64,000 nucleotides of DNA from Niveispirillum sp943371025 (GTDB lineage: Bacteria; Pseudomonadota; Alphaproteobacteria; Azospirillales; Azospirillaceae), in contig CALRTC020000001.1 in assembly GCA_943371025.1 (NCBI GenBank), forward strand, positions 124,001-188,000, given 5' to 3'. The position numbers and the translations under genes are program-made. The notes below the pieces were generated by a model that made no database searches, was not told the DNA's origin, and was given only the letters and a program-made list of their open reading frames with translations. Shown one piece after another: positions 33,858-44,600 of the stretch; position 1 is the first letter of the stretch, and each line of letters begins with the position of its first letter.

Positions 33858-34751
33858 TCACTTCGGTAATATCTGGGACACGCGCTTGGCCGCCGCGATC
33901 ATGGCGGCAGACATGGGGGAGTGGGGCTGCCGGTCCATCATGACCAGACCGATCGTATGTTCGATCACCGGGTCGATCAGCGGGATGGCTTTCAGTTCCG
34001 CGGGCAGACCCAAAGCCTCCATCAGCACGGTAGGCATGATGCTGGTCCAGCGGCCCGTGCGCACATGGGCGGCCAGGGCCGTCATGGAATTGGACTCGAT
34101 CGCCACTTCCGCCTTCACGCCGACGCGGTGCAGGGCGCGGTCGATGATGCGGCGGTTCTGCATGTCGGGCGACAAGAGGCAGAGCGGCACCCCCTGCAAT
34201 TCCGCCCACCGCACCTCCGTCCGGCCGGAAAAGTGGCTGTCGGGCCCGGTGATCAGGTGATAGCGCTCACGATAGAGCGGGATCTGGATGAAGGCGCCGA
34301 CCGGTTCATTGTCCAGGTAGGTCAGGCCGGCATCAATGGCCAGGTTTTCCACCTGTTCCATGATCTTCTGTGAATTGGACGCCATGACCAGGAAATCCAC
34401 GCCCGGATGCCTGTCGATGACGGCGATGGTCAGTTTCGGCACCATGGCCAGGGCCGTGGGCACGGCTGCCAGACGGAAATGACCACAGACCGTCTTGCGC
34501 AGCGCCTCGATATCCTGGCGCATGGACCGCCAGTCGCCAACCAGCCGGCGCGACCATTCCAGCAGCCGCTCCCCTTCTGCCGTGAAGCCCTGGAAGCGCG
34601 ATCCGCGCACCACCAGCGGCACGCCCAGCATGTCTTCCAGCTGTTTCACCCCGGCCGACAGGGTGGGCTGGGACACGCCCGCCTCTTCCGCGGCGCGGCC
34701 GAAATGGCGGGCGCGGGCCAGGGCCAGGAACAGTTCCAGCTTATCGATCAT
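33858..34751 (-). CDS. LysR-family regulator, probably of the formate dehydrogenase genes
   Basis: Regulator of 297 residues. Winged-helix DNA-binding domain residues 1-65 (LARARHFGRAAEEAGVSQPTLS, then LEDMLGVPLVVRG); effector domain from about 90 with the AVPTALAMVPKL strand. Members of this type commonly precede fdsGBACD and activate it with formate, so I infer that role; here the RTX pair lies between. The start overlaps the metallopeptidase stop by ATGA, so both are in one transcript. The longer frame to 34856 lies in that gene and is rejected. Confidence 0.85.
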   Translation of the reverse strand: MIDKLELFLALARARHFGRAAEEAGVSQPTLSAGVKQLEDMLGVPLVVRGSRFQGFTAEGERLLEWSRRLVGDWRSMRQDIEALRKTVCGHFRLAAVPTALAMVPKLTIAVIDRHPGVDFLVMASNSQKIMEQVENLAIDAGLTYLDNEPVGAFIQIPLYRERYHLITGPDSHFSGRTEVRWAELQGVPLCLLSPDMQNRRIIDRALHRVGVKAEVAIESNSMTALAAHVRTGRWTSIMPTVLMEALGLPAELKAIPLIDPVIEHTIGLVMMDRQPHSPMSAAMIAAAKRVSQILPK

Positions 34752-35548
34752 GCCGCCCCCGCCCGTCCCGGCGGGGTGCCATAGCGGTGCAGGCGGGCAC
34801 CGTTGACGCGCAGCCAGTCGCGATGGTCGTCCACACTGTCGGTCAGGCTGGCGCACAGGGCCCAGAAGCGTGCGGAATGGTTCATTTCCCGCAGATGCGC
34901 CACTTCGTGAGCGACGACATAATCGAACACGGGTTCCGGTGCCATGATCAGGCGCCAGCAGAAGGACAGGCGCCGGTCGGGCGAACAGCTTCCCCAGCGG
35001 GAACGGGTGTCGCGGATGCTGACCGCGGCGATGGTCACGCCCAGCCGCGCCGCCTTTTCCTGTGCCCGGGTCGTCAGCCGCTTGCGCGCTTCGGCTTTCA
35101 GGTAATCGGTAATGCGGCGGGCGACGAAATCAACCTCTCCGCCGACCTGCAATTCCCGGCGGCCATCGGGCAGGATCACGGGGTGCGGGGTGCGCCGGCC
35201 GGCGGGCACATGGCGGATGAGATGGTCGATCCCCAGAATGGGCACCGTGGCGCCGGGATTAAAGGGAATGGTGACGGGCACCGCCGACAGCCGTTGCCGC
35301 AGCCATTCCAGATGGCGGCCCACGAACAGGCGGATATCGGCGTCGGGCACGCGCGGCGGGGTGGAGATCCGCACGACATTGCGCGCTGCGTCCACCCGCA
35401 TGGACAGGCGGCGCGAACGGGCTGATACCCGCACCTCCACCGGGACCGGCACACTGTCCAGCGCCATGGTACGCGGCGGCGGCAGCGCGGGCTTGGCGCG
35501 CTTCTTGGCCGGGGCGGCAGGGGACAGGATCTTGCGTAGGAAATTCAC
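34748..35548 (-). CDS. YgjP/WLM-type zinc metallopeptidase (DUF45, M48-like)
   Basis: Cytoplasmic protein of about 266 residues. The zinc site is HEVAH followed by LREMNHSARFW, the DUF45/YgjP pattern HExxH with a later His. The preceding RDTRSRWGSCSPDRRLSFCWRLIMAPE is also diagnostic. YgjP-like proteins are putative DNA-linked proteases or housekeeping peptidases; exact substrates are unsettled. The start is uncertain: GTG 35548 or ATG 35467, neither with a strong ribosome site. It overlaps the LysR gene by ATGA. Confidence 0.82.
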   Translation of the reverse strand: MNFLRKILSPAAPAKKRAKPALPPPRTMALDSVPVPVEVRVSARSRRLSMRVDAARNVVRISTPPRVPDADIRLFVGRHLEWLRQRLSAVPVTIPFNPGATVPILGIDHLIRHVPAGRRTPHPVILPDGRRELQVGGEVDFVARRITDYLKAEARKRLTTRAQEKAARLGVTIAAVSIRDTRSRWGSCSPDRRLSFCWRLIMAPEPVFDYVVAHEVAHLREMNHSARFWALCASLTDSVDDHRDWLRVNGARLHRYGTPPGRAGAA

Positions 35549-36187
35549 GGGATCGACACGGGGGGGCGCCTGGGTGCGGGGGTGCTGGCAGCCTATCCCA
35601 TATGGGGTGGCCGACGGAACAGCCAAGCGGGTGCCGGATGCTTCGGCCGTATTTTGCCCTGCCAGTACATTGTCAGAACCGATGTAAGGCCCGGACAAAT
35701 GAAAACCCCCGCAGCTGGATGCGCCTGCGGGGGTTTCCGTATCAATCCGAAACCACAGGACCTATGTCAAGCGTGGGTTCGAGATGGTTGCTGCGATATA
35801 TCAAGTAATCGCGAAATTGTACTGCGGTGGGGTCATGTTTCTACACACCCTCCCAGGTTGCGGAGCCCAGTTGATCGCCGTTTCCTATACGGCCGCCCAC
35901 TGTGCCGGGGGCGTTATGATCTTCAAAACCACCCTCCATGTCTTTGTTACGATTTGATGGTGCTCCCTTCATGCATGGGCGTCAAGCATTTTTGCGTAGG
36001 GTCTTTTGGCCCTATCCCGAAGGTTACGGCATGGGCCCGGAAGCCGGGTCGGCACCGGCCAGAGAGCGAACAAAACGAGAATATTGTATCCATTACAAAA
36101 CAGTTGCGCCGGAAACGACCGATTTTGTTACCCTTCCGTTCCTGCGGGGCGGTCCGGCCCCGACCGTCCGTCGAAGGAGCAAGTGCC
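35549..36187. other. Long gap with a perfect hairpin, no clear gene
   Basis: About 640 bases of lower GC and no supported reading frame. It holds a perfect 12-bp hairpin (35703-35736) and, further on, AT-rich sequence likely to contain the M28 peptidase promoter. A TTGACA on the minus strand lies near 35765. A small RNA is possible; I could not fit tRNA, 6S, SRP RNA or tmRNA. Confidence 0.4.
35703..35736 (-). terminator. Perfect terminator-like hairpin without an upstream gene
   Basis: AAACCCCCGCAG (35703-35714) pairs with CTGCGGGGGTTT (35725-35736), 10-nt loop. On the minus strand the stem ends in TTTTC, better than the + side. Nothing recognised upstream on the minus strand needs a terminator, so it may end a non-coding transcript. 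Confidence 0.55.
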
Positions 36188-37609
36188 TTGAAGCGTTTCG
36201 GTTTTCTGCTGGCGGCCGGTGTGGCCCTGCTGGCCCTGGGGCAGCCCGCATTTGCGGCCGATGCCAATCCCTACACCCAAGCCGCCATTGCCACGGCCAA
36301 GGATATCCAGGCCAAGGCCCTGGCCGGTTCCGGCGCCAAGGACTTTGTCGAATCCCTGACGGTGCGCGTCGGCCCGCGCCTGGCCGGATCCCCCGCCGCC
36401 CAGGCCAGCCATGACTGGGCGCAGGCGCGGTTCAAGGAACTGGGCCTGGTCAATATCAAGGTCGAGCCCTTTACCGTCGATGGCTGGGAGCGCGGCGTGG
36501 AGTCGGCCGATGTACTGACGCCCGTCGCCCAGCATCTGCATGTGGCGGCGCTGGGCCATTCCGTCTCGACCCCGGCGGAAGGCATTACCGCCCCCATCGT
36601 GCGCTTCGATACGCTGGAAGATTTGGAAGCCGCCCCCGAAGGCAGCCTTAAAGGCAAGATCGCCTTTGTGGACAAGAAGATGAGCCGGCTGCAGGATGGC
36701 GGCGGCTATGGCGAGGCGGTAGGCGTGCGCGGCAAGGGGCCGGAGGCGGCGGCGCGCAAGGGGGCTGTGGCCCTGCTGATCCGGTCCATCGGCACCGACA
36801 GCCACCGTTTCCCGCACACGGGCATCACCCGCTATGCCGAGGGCGTGACGGCCATCCCCGCCGGCGCCCTGTCCAATCCCGACGCCGACCAGTTGAACCG
36901 CCTGCTGGCGCTGGGCGGGCCGGTCAGCCTGAAACTGACGCTGGCCAGCCAGCAGATGGGCAAGCTGTCGGACGCCAATGTCCTGGCGGAGATCAAGGGC
37001 CGGGAGAAGCCGGACGAGGTGGTGGTCATCGGCGCCCATCTGGACAGCTGGGACCTGGGCACCGGCGCGCTGGATGACGGGGCCGGTGTCGGCATCGTGC
37101 TGGCCACGGCCAGGATACTGAAATCCCTGCCGCAGGCGCCGCGCCGCACCATCCGCTTCGTCCTGTTCGGGGCAGAGGAGATCGGCCTGATCGGCGGCTT
37201 CGCCTATGCCAAGGCGCATGCGGCCGAACTGCCCAAGCATCAGGCGGGGACGGAGGCCGATTTCGGCGCCGGCCCGGTCATCACCTTCAACGCCAATGTC
37301 CGGCCGGAAGCCAAGCCGGTGACCGACGCCATCGGCCGCATTCTGGCGCCCCTGGGCATCGTGCCGGGCAAGGGCAGCACCCATGGCGGCCCCGATATCG
37401 GCCCGATGGCGGCCGAAGGCGTGCCCACAGGCGGGTTGGGCCTGGATGGTACGGACTATTTCGATTACCACCACACGGCCGACGACACGCTGGATAAGAT
37501 CGATCCGAAGAAGATCGATCAGGCCGTCGCCGCCTATGCCAGCTTCGTCTGGCTGGCCGCCGAAAGCCCGGTGGCCTTCGGTCCGGTGGAGAAGTCGGAA
37601 GCGCATTGA
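36188..37609 (+). CDS. Secreted M28-family zinc aminopeptidase
   Basis: Exported peptidase of 473 residues starting at TTG, with GAAGGAG 8 bases upstream. Signal peptide residues 1-24 (ending PAFAA). A PA-like insert lies around residues 105-250. The di-zinc M28 core follows: HLDSWD (His284, Asp286), DDGAG (Asp296), AEEIGL (Glu330-331), and DYFDYHHTADDTLD near the end. Members cleave N-terminal residues of peptides or small amide substrates in periplasm or outside. The 35582 start in the same frame lacks support. A convergent terminator follows. Confidence 0.92.
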   Translation: MKRFGFLLAAGVALLALGQPAFAADANPYTQAAIATAKDIQAKALAGSGAKDFVESLTVRVGPRLAGSPAAQASHDWAQARFKELGLVNIKVEPFTVDGWERGVESADVLTPVAQHLHVAALGHSVSTPAEGITAPIVRFDTLEDLEAAPEGSLKGKIAFVDKKMSRLQDGGGYGEAVGVRGKGPEAAARKGAVALLIRSIGTDSHRFPHTGITRYAEGVTAIPAGALSNPDADQLNRLLALGGPVSLKLTLASQQMGKLSDANVLAEIKGREKPDEVVVIGAHLDSWDLGTGALDDGAGVGIVLATARILKSLPQAPRRTIRFVLFGAEEIGLIGGFAYAKAHAAELPKHQAGTEADFGAGPVITFNANVRPEAKPVTDAIGRILAPLGIVPGKGSTHGGPDIGPMAAEGVPTGGLGLDGTDYFDYHHTADDTLDKIDPKKIDQAVAAYASFVWLAAESPVAFGPVEKSEAH

Positions 37610-37644
37610 GGGCTTCCGGGGTGGAATGGAAAAGTGGAATAAAA

Positions 37645-37707
37645 AAAGGCCCGTCACGATCCGGCGCTTGGGGAAATGGAGGTTGCGCCTTGCTGTGACG
37701 GGCCTTT
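37645..37707. terminator. Bidirectional terminator between M28 and GH2 genes
   Basis: AAAGGCCCGTCAC (37645-37657) pairs with GTGACGGGCCTTT (37695-37707), with an inner GGCGC/GCGCC stem in the loop. A-run before and T-run after let it serve both convergent genes. Confidence 0.75.
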
Positions 37708-37739
37708 GGGGGACGAAGCCCCCATGATGCGGGTAGGGA

Positions 37740-40700
37740 TCAGGGCGTGATGGTCGCCTTTACACTGGTCGGCTGGATGTTCCAGCCGCGTAAGCCCAGG
37801 GTGGCATCCGTGCCGCCGGCACTGGTCGGGTAGGTCACCTGCACATGCCGCGTTTCGCCCGGCAGCAGGGTGACGTAATTGTCGCTGAGATAGGCCGGCA
37901 GGATGCGGGTGCCGTCCGCCTTCTGCGGGGTCAGCTTGGCCAGCAAAGCCGGGGTCGTACCTGGGTTCGACAGGGTGACGTCCAGCGACACTTCCCCATT
38001 CGCGCCGACCTTGCCGCTGGCCGACAGGGTGACGGGCACGGCGGGCAGTTCGTTCAGGCGTTGATGGGCGGGCGCGTCGGCAGCGACCCAGTAATCGTTG
38101 CGCGACAGCACCTTGCCGGACCCATCCGCCAGTTCCAGGCTGACCAGCACCAGCTTTTCAGCTGTCAGCAGGTCCTTCAGGTCCAGCGTGAAAGGATGGG
38201 CCACGCTGCCGGCCCCGGCATCCAGCGTGGCCGTACGGTCGGCCAGCGCCTTGCCGGTCAGGGAGCGCACGCGGGATGTCAGCTTCAGGCCCTTCAGACC
38301 CTCGCGGCCATTATTGACGATGGTGATGCGGTGGTCGGGCAGGTCCAGCTGCGCATGCACCGGCTCCGACGCCTTTTTCATGCCGTAGAAGGCGCCGTGC
38401 GTGTCGTAATCATGCGTCAGGATCTGCCACATGGTGCTGGGCCAGGCGGGCTGGGTCATCCACAGCATGCGGCCGGAATTCTTCGTCCACAGGCCGGCAT
38501 TCATGCCTTCGAAGATGGCGCGGTAGCCCTCGTAATTCAGCATCTGGGCCTTGCGCTCGAAATCCTCCAGGCTGCTGGCGGCCCCGAACTTCGTGGCCAT
38601 GGCATCCATGAAGGTCTGGACGGCACCATTCCCCGTCTGGTGCCAGTCGTGATAGGCCCAGCTGTCGGAAATCGGCCAATGTTCGCTGGCCGGCATGCTG
38701 GCCTTGAAGGCTTCCAGCGTGGGGAAGGACGGCGTGCCCACCTCCACCGAGAAACCCTGGGCATGCTCGGTGAAATAGGTCTCGGGCTCGCGGTAATTAT
38801 AGGGGCCGCTGCCCTGCAGGTTGACGCGGTTGGACGATCCGGTGAAGTGGCGGGTGCCATCCTCCGTCCGGATCATGTCGGCCAAGGCCTCGTTCAGGAT
38901 GGGCTGCGGCACGCCTTCATTGCGGCCGAACCACAGCACGATGGAGGGGTGATGGCGATAGCGGCGGACGACATCCGCGGCGTTGGCCATGAACAGGGGC
39001 ACGTCCTGCGGTTCGATCTGGTAATCCTCCGTCGAGGCCCAGAAATCGTTCAGCACCATCAGGCCATATTCATCGGCCAGATCGAAGAATTCCTCCTCCG
39101 TATTCTGGCCCACCCAGTTGCGGATGACATTGACATGGGCGTCGCGGTGCAGGCGGAAATAGGGTTCCAGCCGGTCACGGGCCACGCGCTTGCGCCAATC
39201 ATCCGTGCCCCAGTTGCCGCCGCGCGCCGCGATGCGCACGCCATTCACCTTGATGACCATGTGCGGCGACAGTTCGGCGGCATCGGCCGGCTTGACGGCA
39301 GGGGAGTTTTCGGCGCCGGGATAGAGCGAGGCCGCCCAGCCATCCGGCACCTTGCGGATGCCGGTATGGGTGACGTCGATGATGCGCTCGCCTGTTGCCT
39401 TGGCCTTGGTCAGATCGACTTCCACCCGGCGCAGCGCCCCCTTCTGGTCCATCAGCGACAGTTCATAGGTCACCTGACGGATGCCGAAGCGGATTTCCCT
39501 GGTGTCCGACGGCTGCCCGTCGGCGGTCACCGTCACCTGCATCTTGTGCAGGGCCGGGTCACCATAGCCGTTGGGCCACCAGAGCTTCGGGTTCTTCACC
39601 GACAATTGCGGGAATTCCGACGGGGACAGGGTGACGGCCCCGCCGCCGGCCGGGATGCTGGCCTGCTTGGTGACGGTGATGCCGTCGAAGCTGGCCGTGA
39701 CGGTGGCATTGATGGGCTTGTCCGACAGGTTCCACATGGGCACCGTGACGCTGACATCGGCCACGGAATTGTCCGGCTTGGGCAGGGAAGTCACCACCTG
39801 CGTGTCGCCCAGGCGCAGATCGCCTGTGGATTTCAGCACCACATCGCGCCACAGGCCCGTATTGCGGTCGCGCACGGACGGAATCCAGTCCCAGCCTTCG
39901 GACGCGACAAAGGTCGGGCCGTCCAGGGCCATGATGCCGCCATTCTCCCCCACGGCAGAGGTCAGGCTTTCCTCATGCGGCAGGCCGGGGCGCGGCGGGG
40001 GGCTGACGCGGATGGCCAGCGCGTTGGGCTGGCCGGGCCTGGCAATGCCCGTCACATCGAAGCGGCCGCGGATGAAGGCGCCCTTCATGGCCCCCAGCTT
40101 CTGGCCGTTCAACCAGACTTCCGCCTGATAATTCACGCCGTTCAGCACCAGTTGCAGGCGCCGGCCCGCCTGATCGGCCGGCACGGTGAATTCGGTGCGG
40201 TACCAGTAATCCTGCTTGTTCAGGCTTTCCGGGATGGAAAGATTGTTCAGGCCATAATCGGGATCGGGATAGACACCGCGATCGACCAGGGTGGTCAGCA
40301 CCGTGCCCGGCACCGTGGCCGCGTACCAGGATTTGGCGTCAAAGCCAGGCTGTGACAGCGCGGCGGGGCCGGCGGCGACCTTGGGCGCTTCCACCAGCTT
40401 CCAGGCGCCCAGCACCCATTCGCCGCTGGCCTTCGCGGCCAGGGCAGGGGTTTCCACGACCGGCTTGGCGACGGGCGCGCTGGGGCCGGTCTTGGCCTTG
40501 GGCCGGGTCCAGGGGTCCTGCGGGGCGACCTGCCCATACATCTGCCGGACCTGCACGGCCCAGGTGGGGGCGCCATTTTCAAAATTGGTCAGATCGGGCA
40601 CGGGCTTCACCGCCGCCGCCGTCTGGATCTCCGCCGCCGTCAGGGCGCGGGGCAGGGTGGTGAAACCGGCCAGACGGCCGGCGAAGGGGGCGGCATCGGC

Positions 40701-41270
40701 GGGGACAAAGGTCGCCGTGCGGCTGCGGCGCGGGGCCAGCATCAGTTGCGGCCAGGCGGCGGGGGCGGTCACGTCGCCCGAGGCCACTTCCTTGCCATCG
40801 GCATAAAGCCGGGCCTTGGCGCCATCGAAGCTGACGGCCAGGAAGGCCCATTGACCGGGGATCAGCGCCTTGCCGCCGCTGATGACCTTGCCACCGGCCA
40901 GCAGGGCGGGCTTGCCATCGACCAGGGTCAGGAAATAGGCCGGGGCCTGCTGGTCAGCCGTGGCGAAACCGCCCAGCAACGACCGGCCCTTGGCCGTCGC
41001 TTCCGCCTGCACCCAGGCGTGAAGGGTGAAGGGTGCGCCGGCCGCGATGGGGGCGCCGGGCGATTGCTTTTCTTCCAGCTTCGGCTTGGCGATGCCGTCA
41101 CCGCCGGCCGGGAATTGCGCGTCGAAGGGGCCGAAGCTGCCCGGACCATTGCCACCGGACCCGCCCAAACCCTGCCAGGCCTGCCCGAAGGCCAGCGGCA
41201 CGGCGATTCCGGCGGCCAGACTGGTCAACAGTGACGCGCGGACAAGGCGGCGCACAAATGCCTGCTTCAT
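37740..41270 (-). CDS. Secreted glycoside hydrolase family 2 protein with LamG-like N-terminus
   Basis: Large exported enzyme of 1176 residues. Signal peptide about 1-30. Residues 75-230 look like a concanavalin/LamG lectin domain (FTLHAWVQAEAT, QWAFLAVSFDGAKARLYADG). The GH2 part begins near 290: jelly-roll (NKQDYWYRTEFTVPAD, VWLNGQKLG), immunoglobulin-like and TIM-barrel domains. The acid/base Glu is in WFGRNEG near 780 and a nucleophile Glu candidate in SVEVGTPSFP near 842, as in exo-beta-glucosaminidases/mannosidases. Two C-terminal beta domains follow. ATG 41270 has GAAGGAA at better spacing than ATG 41276. Substrate not assignable. Confidence 0.88.
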   Translation of the reverse strand: MKQAFVRRLVRASLLTSLAAGIAVPLAFGQAWQGLGGSGGNGPGSFGPFDAQFPAGGDGIAKPKLEEKQSPGAPIAAGAPFTLHAWVQAEATAKGRSLLGGFATADQQAPAYFLTLVDGKPALLAGGKVISGGKALIPGQWAFLAVSFDGAKARLYADGKEVASGDVTAPAAWPQLMLAPRRSRTATFVPADAAPFAGRLAGFTTLPRALTAAEIQTAAAVKPVPDLTNFENGAPTWAVQVRQMYGQVAPQDPWTRPKAKTGPSAPVAKPVVETPALAAKASGEWVLGAWKLVEAPKVAAGPAALSQPGFDAKSWYAATVPGTVLTTLVDRGVYPDPDYGLNNLSIPESLNKQDYWYRTEFTVPADQAGRRLQLVLNGVNYQAEVWLNGQKLGAMKGAFIRGRFDVTGIARPGQPNALAIRVSPPPRPGLPHEESLTSAVGENGGIMALDGPTFVASEGWDWIPSVRDRNTGLWRDVVLKSTGDLRLGDTQVVTSLPKPDNSVADVSVTVPMWNLSDKPINATVTASFDGITVTKQASIPAGGGAVTLSPSEFPQLSVKNPKLWWPNGYGDPALHKMQVTVTADGQPSDTREIRFGIRQVTYELSLMDQKGALRRVEVDLTKAKATGERIIDVTHTGIRKVPDGWAASLYPGAENSPAVKPADAAELSPHMVIKVNGVRIAARGGNWGTDDWRKRVARDRLEPYFRLHRDAHVNVIRNWVGQNTEEEFFDLADEYGLMVLNDFWASTEDYQIEPQDVPLFMANAADVVRRYRHHPSIVLWFGRNEGVPQPILNEALADMIRTEDGTRHFTGSSNRVNLQGSGPYNYREPETYFTEHAQGFSVEVGTPSFPTLEAFKASMPASEHWPISDSWAYHDWHQTGNGAVQTFMDAMATKFGAASSLEDFERKAQMLNYEGYRAIFEGMNAGLWTKNSGRMLWMTQPAWPSTMWQILTHDYDTHGAFYGMKKASEPVHAQLDLPDHRITIVNNGREGLKGLKLTSRVRSLTGKALADRTATLDAGAGSVAHPFTLDLKDLLTAEKLVLVSLELADGSGKVLSRNDYWVAADAPAHQRLNELPAVPVTLSASGKVGANGEVSLDVTLSNPGTTPALLAKLTPQKADGTRILPAYLSDNYVTLLPGETRHVQVTYPTSAGGTDATLGLRGWNIQPTSVKATITP

Positions 41271-41631
41271 CGACATTTCCTTCCCATTTCGACCCGTTGA
41301 AAGGGGGCCGTTGTCTTTGGTCGCCCAGGGCCGGACAGGACGCGGGCGGCGATGGATAGAATAAATAAATCAAATTACATAATTGGAAAAGCGCTATATA
41401 TCGGGCGACCCGAGATTGATGCTCCAGGGTTGAATGACGCACCGGATCATGGCGGCGATGACGGCCCGCCCGATTGGCGTCATGTAACGGTCCGTTACAA
41501 ATTCCTACGATTCATTAACCAAGCTCTACGGACAGGTTACATATCCCTGCCTATGGTGCCCGATGGGCGGGATGGATACTGGAGGGCTGCGGCCGCCATT
41601 CCCGAACCTCCCGAATGGACAGGGGACGGTC
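41271..41631. other. Regulatory gap between GH2 and RND genes
   Basis: About 360 bases with divergent genes on either side. It is AT-rich at 41350-41400 (likely GH2 promoter) and holds the palindrome below. The in-frame extension of the RND gene to 41563 lacks a ribosome site, so I treat it as non-coding. Confidence 0.5.
41483..41499. promoter_or_regulatory. 17-bp palindrome, candidate TetR-type operator
   Basis: TGTAACGG-T-CCGTTACA is a perfect 8-bp inverted repeat with one central base, 150 bases before the RND ATG. Related half sites (GTTACAT) occur at 41536-41542 and before the membrane fusion protein gene near 44801. Arms of TGTAAC/GTTACA are common in TetR-family operators of efflux genes. 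Confidence 0.6.
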
Positions 41632-44600
41632 ATGGACGTCATCAAGCTGGGTCTGCGCAATCCAGCAGCACTGGGTGTTGCGGTGCTGATCGCCTTGGGG
41701 TTGGGCATCTGGTCGGCCTTGACCCTGCCGGTGCAGCTGTTCCCCGAGGTCAAGCAACCTACGCTGGGCATCGAGGCCTCCTGGCGCGCGGCTTCCCCGC
41801 AGGAGGTGGAAAGCGAGATCCTGGAGCCCATCGAAGATGTGATGAAAGGTCTGCCCGGCGTGACCGAGATGCAGGGCTTCGCCAACCCCGGCGGCGCCTT
41901 CGTCAGCCTTGAATTCGATGCCAAGACCGACATGCAGCAGACCATGCTGGACGTGATCAGCAGGTTGAACCGCATCCCCTCCCGTCCCGCCGATGCCGAT
42001 CCGCCGCGCCTGATCATGGGTGGCGGCGACAATGCCAATGAGACGTTGATCTATTATTTCGTTCAGAAGCTGCCGGGAACGCCGGGCAGCCTGACCGACC
42101 ATTACCACTACATCATTGAGGACGTGATCCCCCGGATCGAGGCGGTCCAGGGCGTGGCCCGGGTGGATTTCGGCGGACAGGCGGAGGCACCGCAGCAGGA
42201 AGTGCAGATCATCTTCGATCCGTTCAAGATGGCGCAGTATGGTATCACCATCCCCACCGTATCCGGCCTGGTGGGTCGCGCGCAGGACGTGACGGGCGGC
42301 TTTGTCGATGATGGACGGCGCATCTATACCGTCCGCTACAAGGGCCGGTTCAAGCCGGAACAGTTCAGCGATCTGGTCCTGGAATGGCGCGACGGCCGGC
42401 CTGTGAAGCTGGGCGACGTGGCCGAGGTCAAGGTGCAGCTGGGCCGGCAGTGGCAATACGCCTTCCAGAATGGCAACGAGGCCATCGGACTGCGCGTCAT
42501 CCGCCGAGAGGGCGCCAATGTCCTGGCCACGCTGACCGAGGTCAAGGCCCTGATGGCCGGGATGCGCGACGGGGAAATGAAGGCCAAGGGCCTGACCAAC
42601 AACCAGAGCTTTGATCCGTCCGTCTATATCGAAAGTGCCATCGGCCTGCTGACCGGCAATCTTCTGTCCGGCATTGTGCTGGCGGTCGCGGCCCTATGGC
42701 TGTTCCTGCGGCGCACGCAACTGACGCTGCTGGTCGCCATGACCATTCCCATCTCGCTTCTGTCGCTGTTCGCGGTGCTGGCCATCACGGGGCGGTCGAT
42801 CAATGTCATTTCGCTGGCCGGTCTGGCTTTCGCCGTCGGCATGGTGATCGACAGCGCCATTGTGGTGCTGGAGAACATTGTCCGCATGCGTGACCGCGGC
42901 ATGGGCAATGACGCGGCCAGCCATGAGGGCACGCGGCGCGTCATCAAGGCGCTGTTCGCGTCCACGGCCACCACCGTCATCACCTTCGTCCCCATCGTGT
43001 TCATGCGCGAGGTCGAGGGGCAGATCTTTGCCGATCTGGCGCTCACCATCGCCGTGGGCGTCACCATCAGCCTGATTGTCTGTGCCACGGTCCTGCCGGT
43101 GGCGACGGCCAAGCTGATGAAGGTGACCCCGCGCATGGATGGCGAGGCGAGGTGGGTGGAATGGCTGTCGCTGCGCATCATGGACCTGACCAGCAGCAAC
43201 CGGAAACGCGCCGCCGTGATCATGGGGCTGGTCACCCTGTCGCTGGGCGGGTCGTACCTGCTGTTCCCGTCCATGTCCTATCTGCCGCCGGTGAAGCGGG
43301 ACAGTGTCGATGCCTTTCTGAATTTCCCCGTCGGCACCTCGGTCGACCTGTCGCGGGAGGAGGTGGCCAAGGTCATCGTGGACCGGTTCATGCCCTACTA
43401 CACGGGAGAGAAGCAGCCCAAGGCCAAGAATTTCTACGTGCTGGGCTGGCCCGGCGGCGGGTCCATTGCGGTGCGTCTGGAAGACGACACCAAACTGGAC
43501 GAGATGATGGGTATCGTGAAGGACGAGATCCTGGCCGGCTTCCCCGATGTGCAGGGCTTCACCAATCGCGGCAACCTGTTTGGCGGGCTGGGGGCGGAAG
43601 GCAATGTCTCCATCCTGCTGCAATCCTCCGACGCGGCAGGCCTGTCAGAGGCAGCGGCCAAGGGGCTGGCGCTTTTGCGCGAAAAGCTGCCTGACGTGCA
43701 GTCCTGGTCCAATCCCAACCCCGAAATGGCGCAGCCGCAGCTGACCGTCCTGCCCAATGACCGCCGCATCTCCGAGGTGGGCTGGACCCGCGTTCAGGTG
43801 GGGCAGGTGGTGCGCGCGCTGGGCGATGGCCTGTGGCTGGGCGAACATTTCGACGGACAGAACCGACTGGACATCATCATGCGCTCGCCGGAATGGACGG
43901 GTCCGGAGGAACTGGAACAGATGCCGGTGGCGACCCCGTCCGGAACTGTGGTGCCGCTGGGCCAGCTGGTGTCGGTTACCCGCGAAGTGGGGCCAAGCAG
44001 CATCACCCGTGTCGATGGCCGCCGCACCATTACGCTGAACCTGCAGCCCGGTGAGAATATTGCGCTTGAAGATGTGATGACCATGCTGAGGCGCGATATC
44101 GAACCGCAGCTCCGCGCCTTTCTGCCTGCCGACGGCACGCTGCGCTATGGCGGGTCGGCGGACCGGCTGGACGCCACCGTGGCGGCCATGGGCAAGAATT
44201 TCATCATCGCCCTGGGTCTTCTGTTCCTGCTGATGGCGCTGACTTTCAAGTCGGTGAAGGACAGCGCCATGGTGATGATCTCGATCCCGCTGGCCACCGT
44301 GGGCGGGCTGGCGCTGCTGGACCTGACCAACCTGTTCACGTTCCAGCCACTGGACCTTCTGACCATGATCGGCTTCATCATCCTGCTGGGCATCGTGGTC
44401 AACAACGCCATTCTGCTGGTCGATGAAACGCGCCTGTGCGAAGCGGAGGGCAAGGGGCGGGCAGAGGCCGTGCATCATGCCCTGCGGTCGCGCATCCAGC
44501 CGATCTTCATGGGCACGCTGACCACGGTGGCCGGCATGGCCCCGATGATCGTGGTGCCGGGTGAAGGCAGCGTCATCTATCGCGGCATTGCCGCCGTCCT

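Noticed and set aside
35740..36180. Possible tRNA because of GGGTTCGAGAT near 35780
   Set aside because: I could not fit an acceptor stem, D-arm or anticodon arm around it on either strand.
37845..40355. 836-residue plus-strand open frame opposite the GH2 gene
   Set aside because: The GH2 frame has signal peptide, ordered domains and catalytic motifs; the opposite frame is His/Gln/Arg-rich without motifs.
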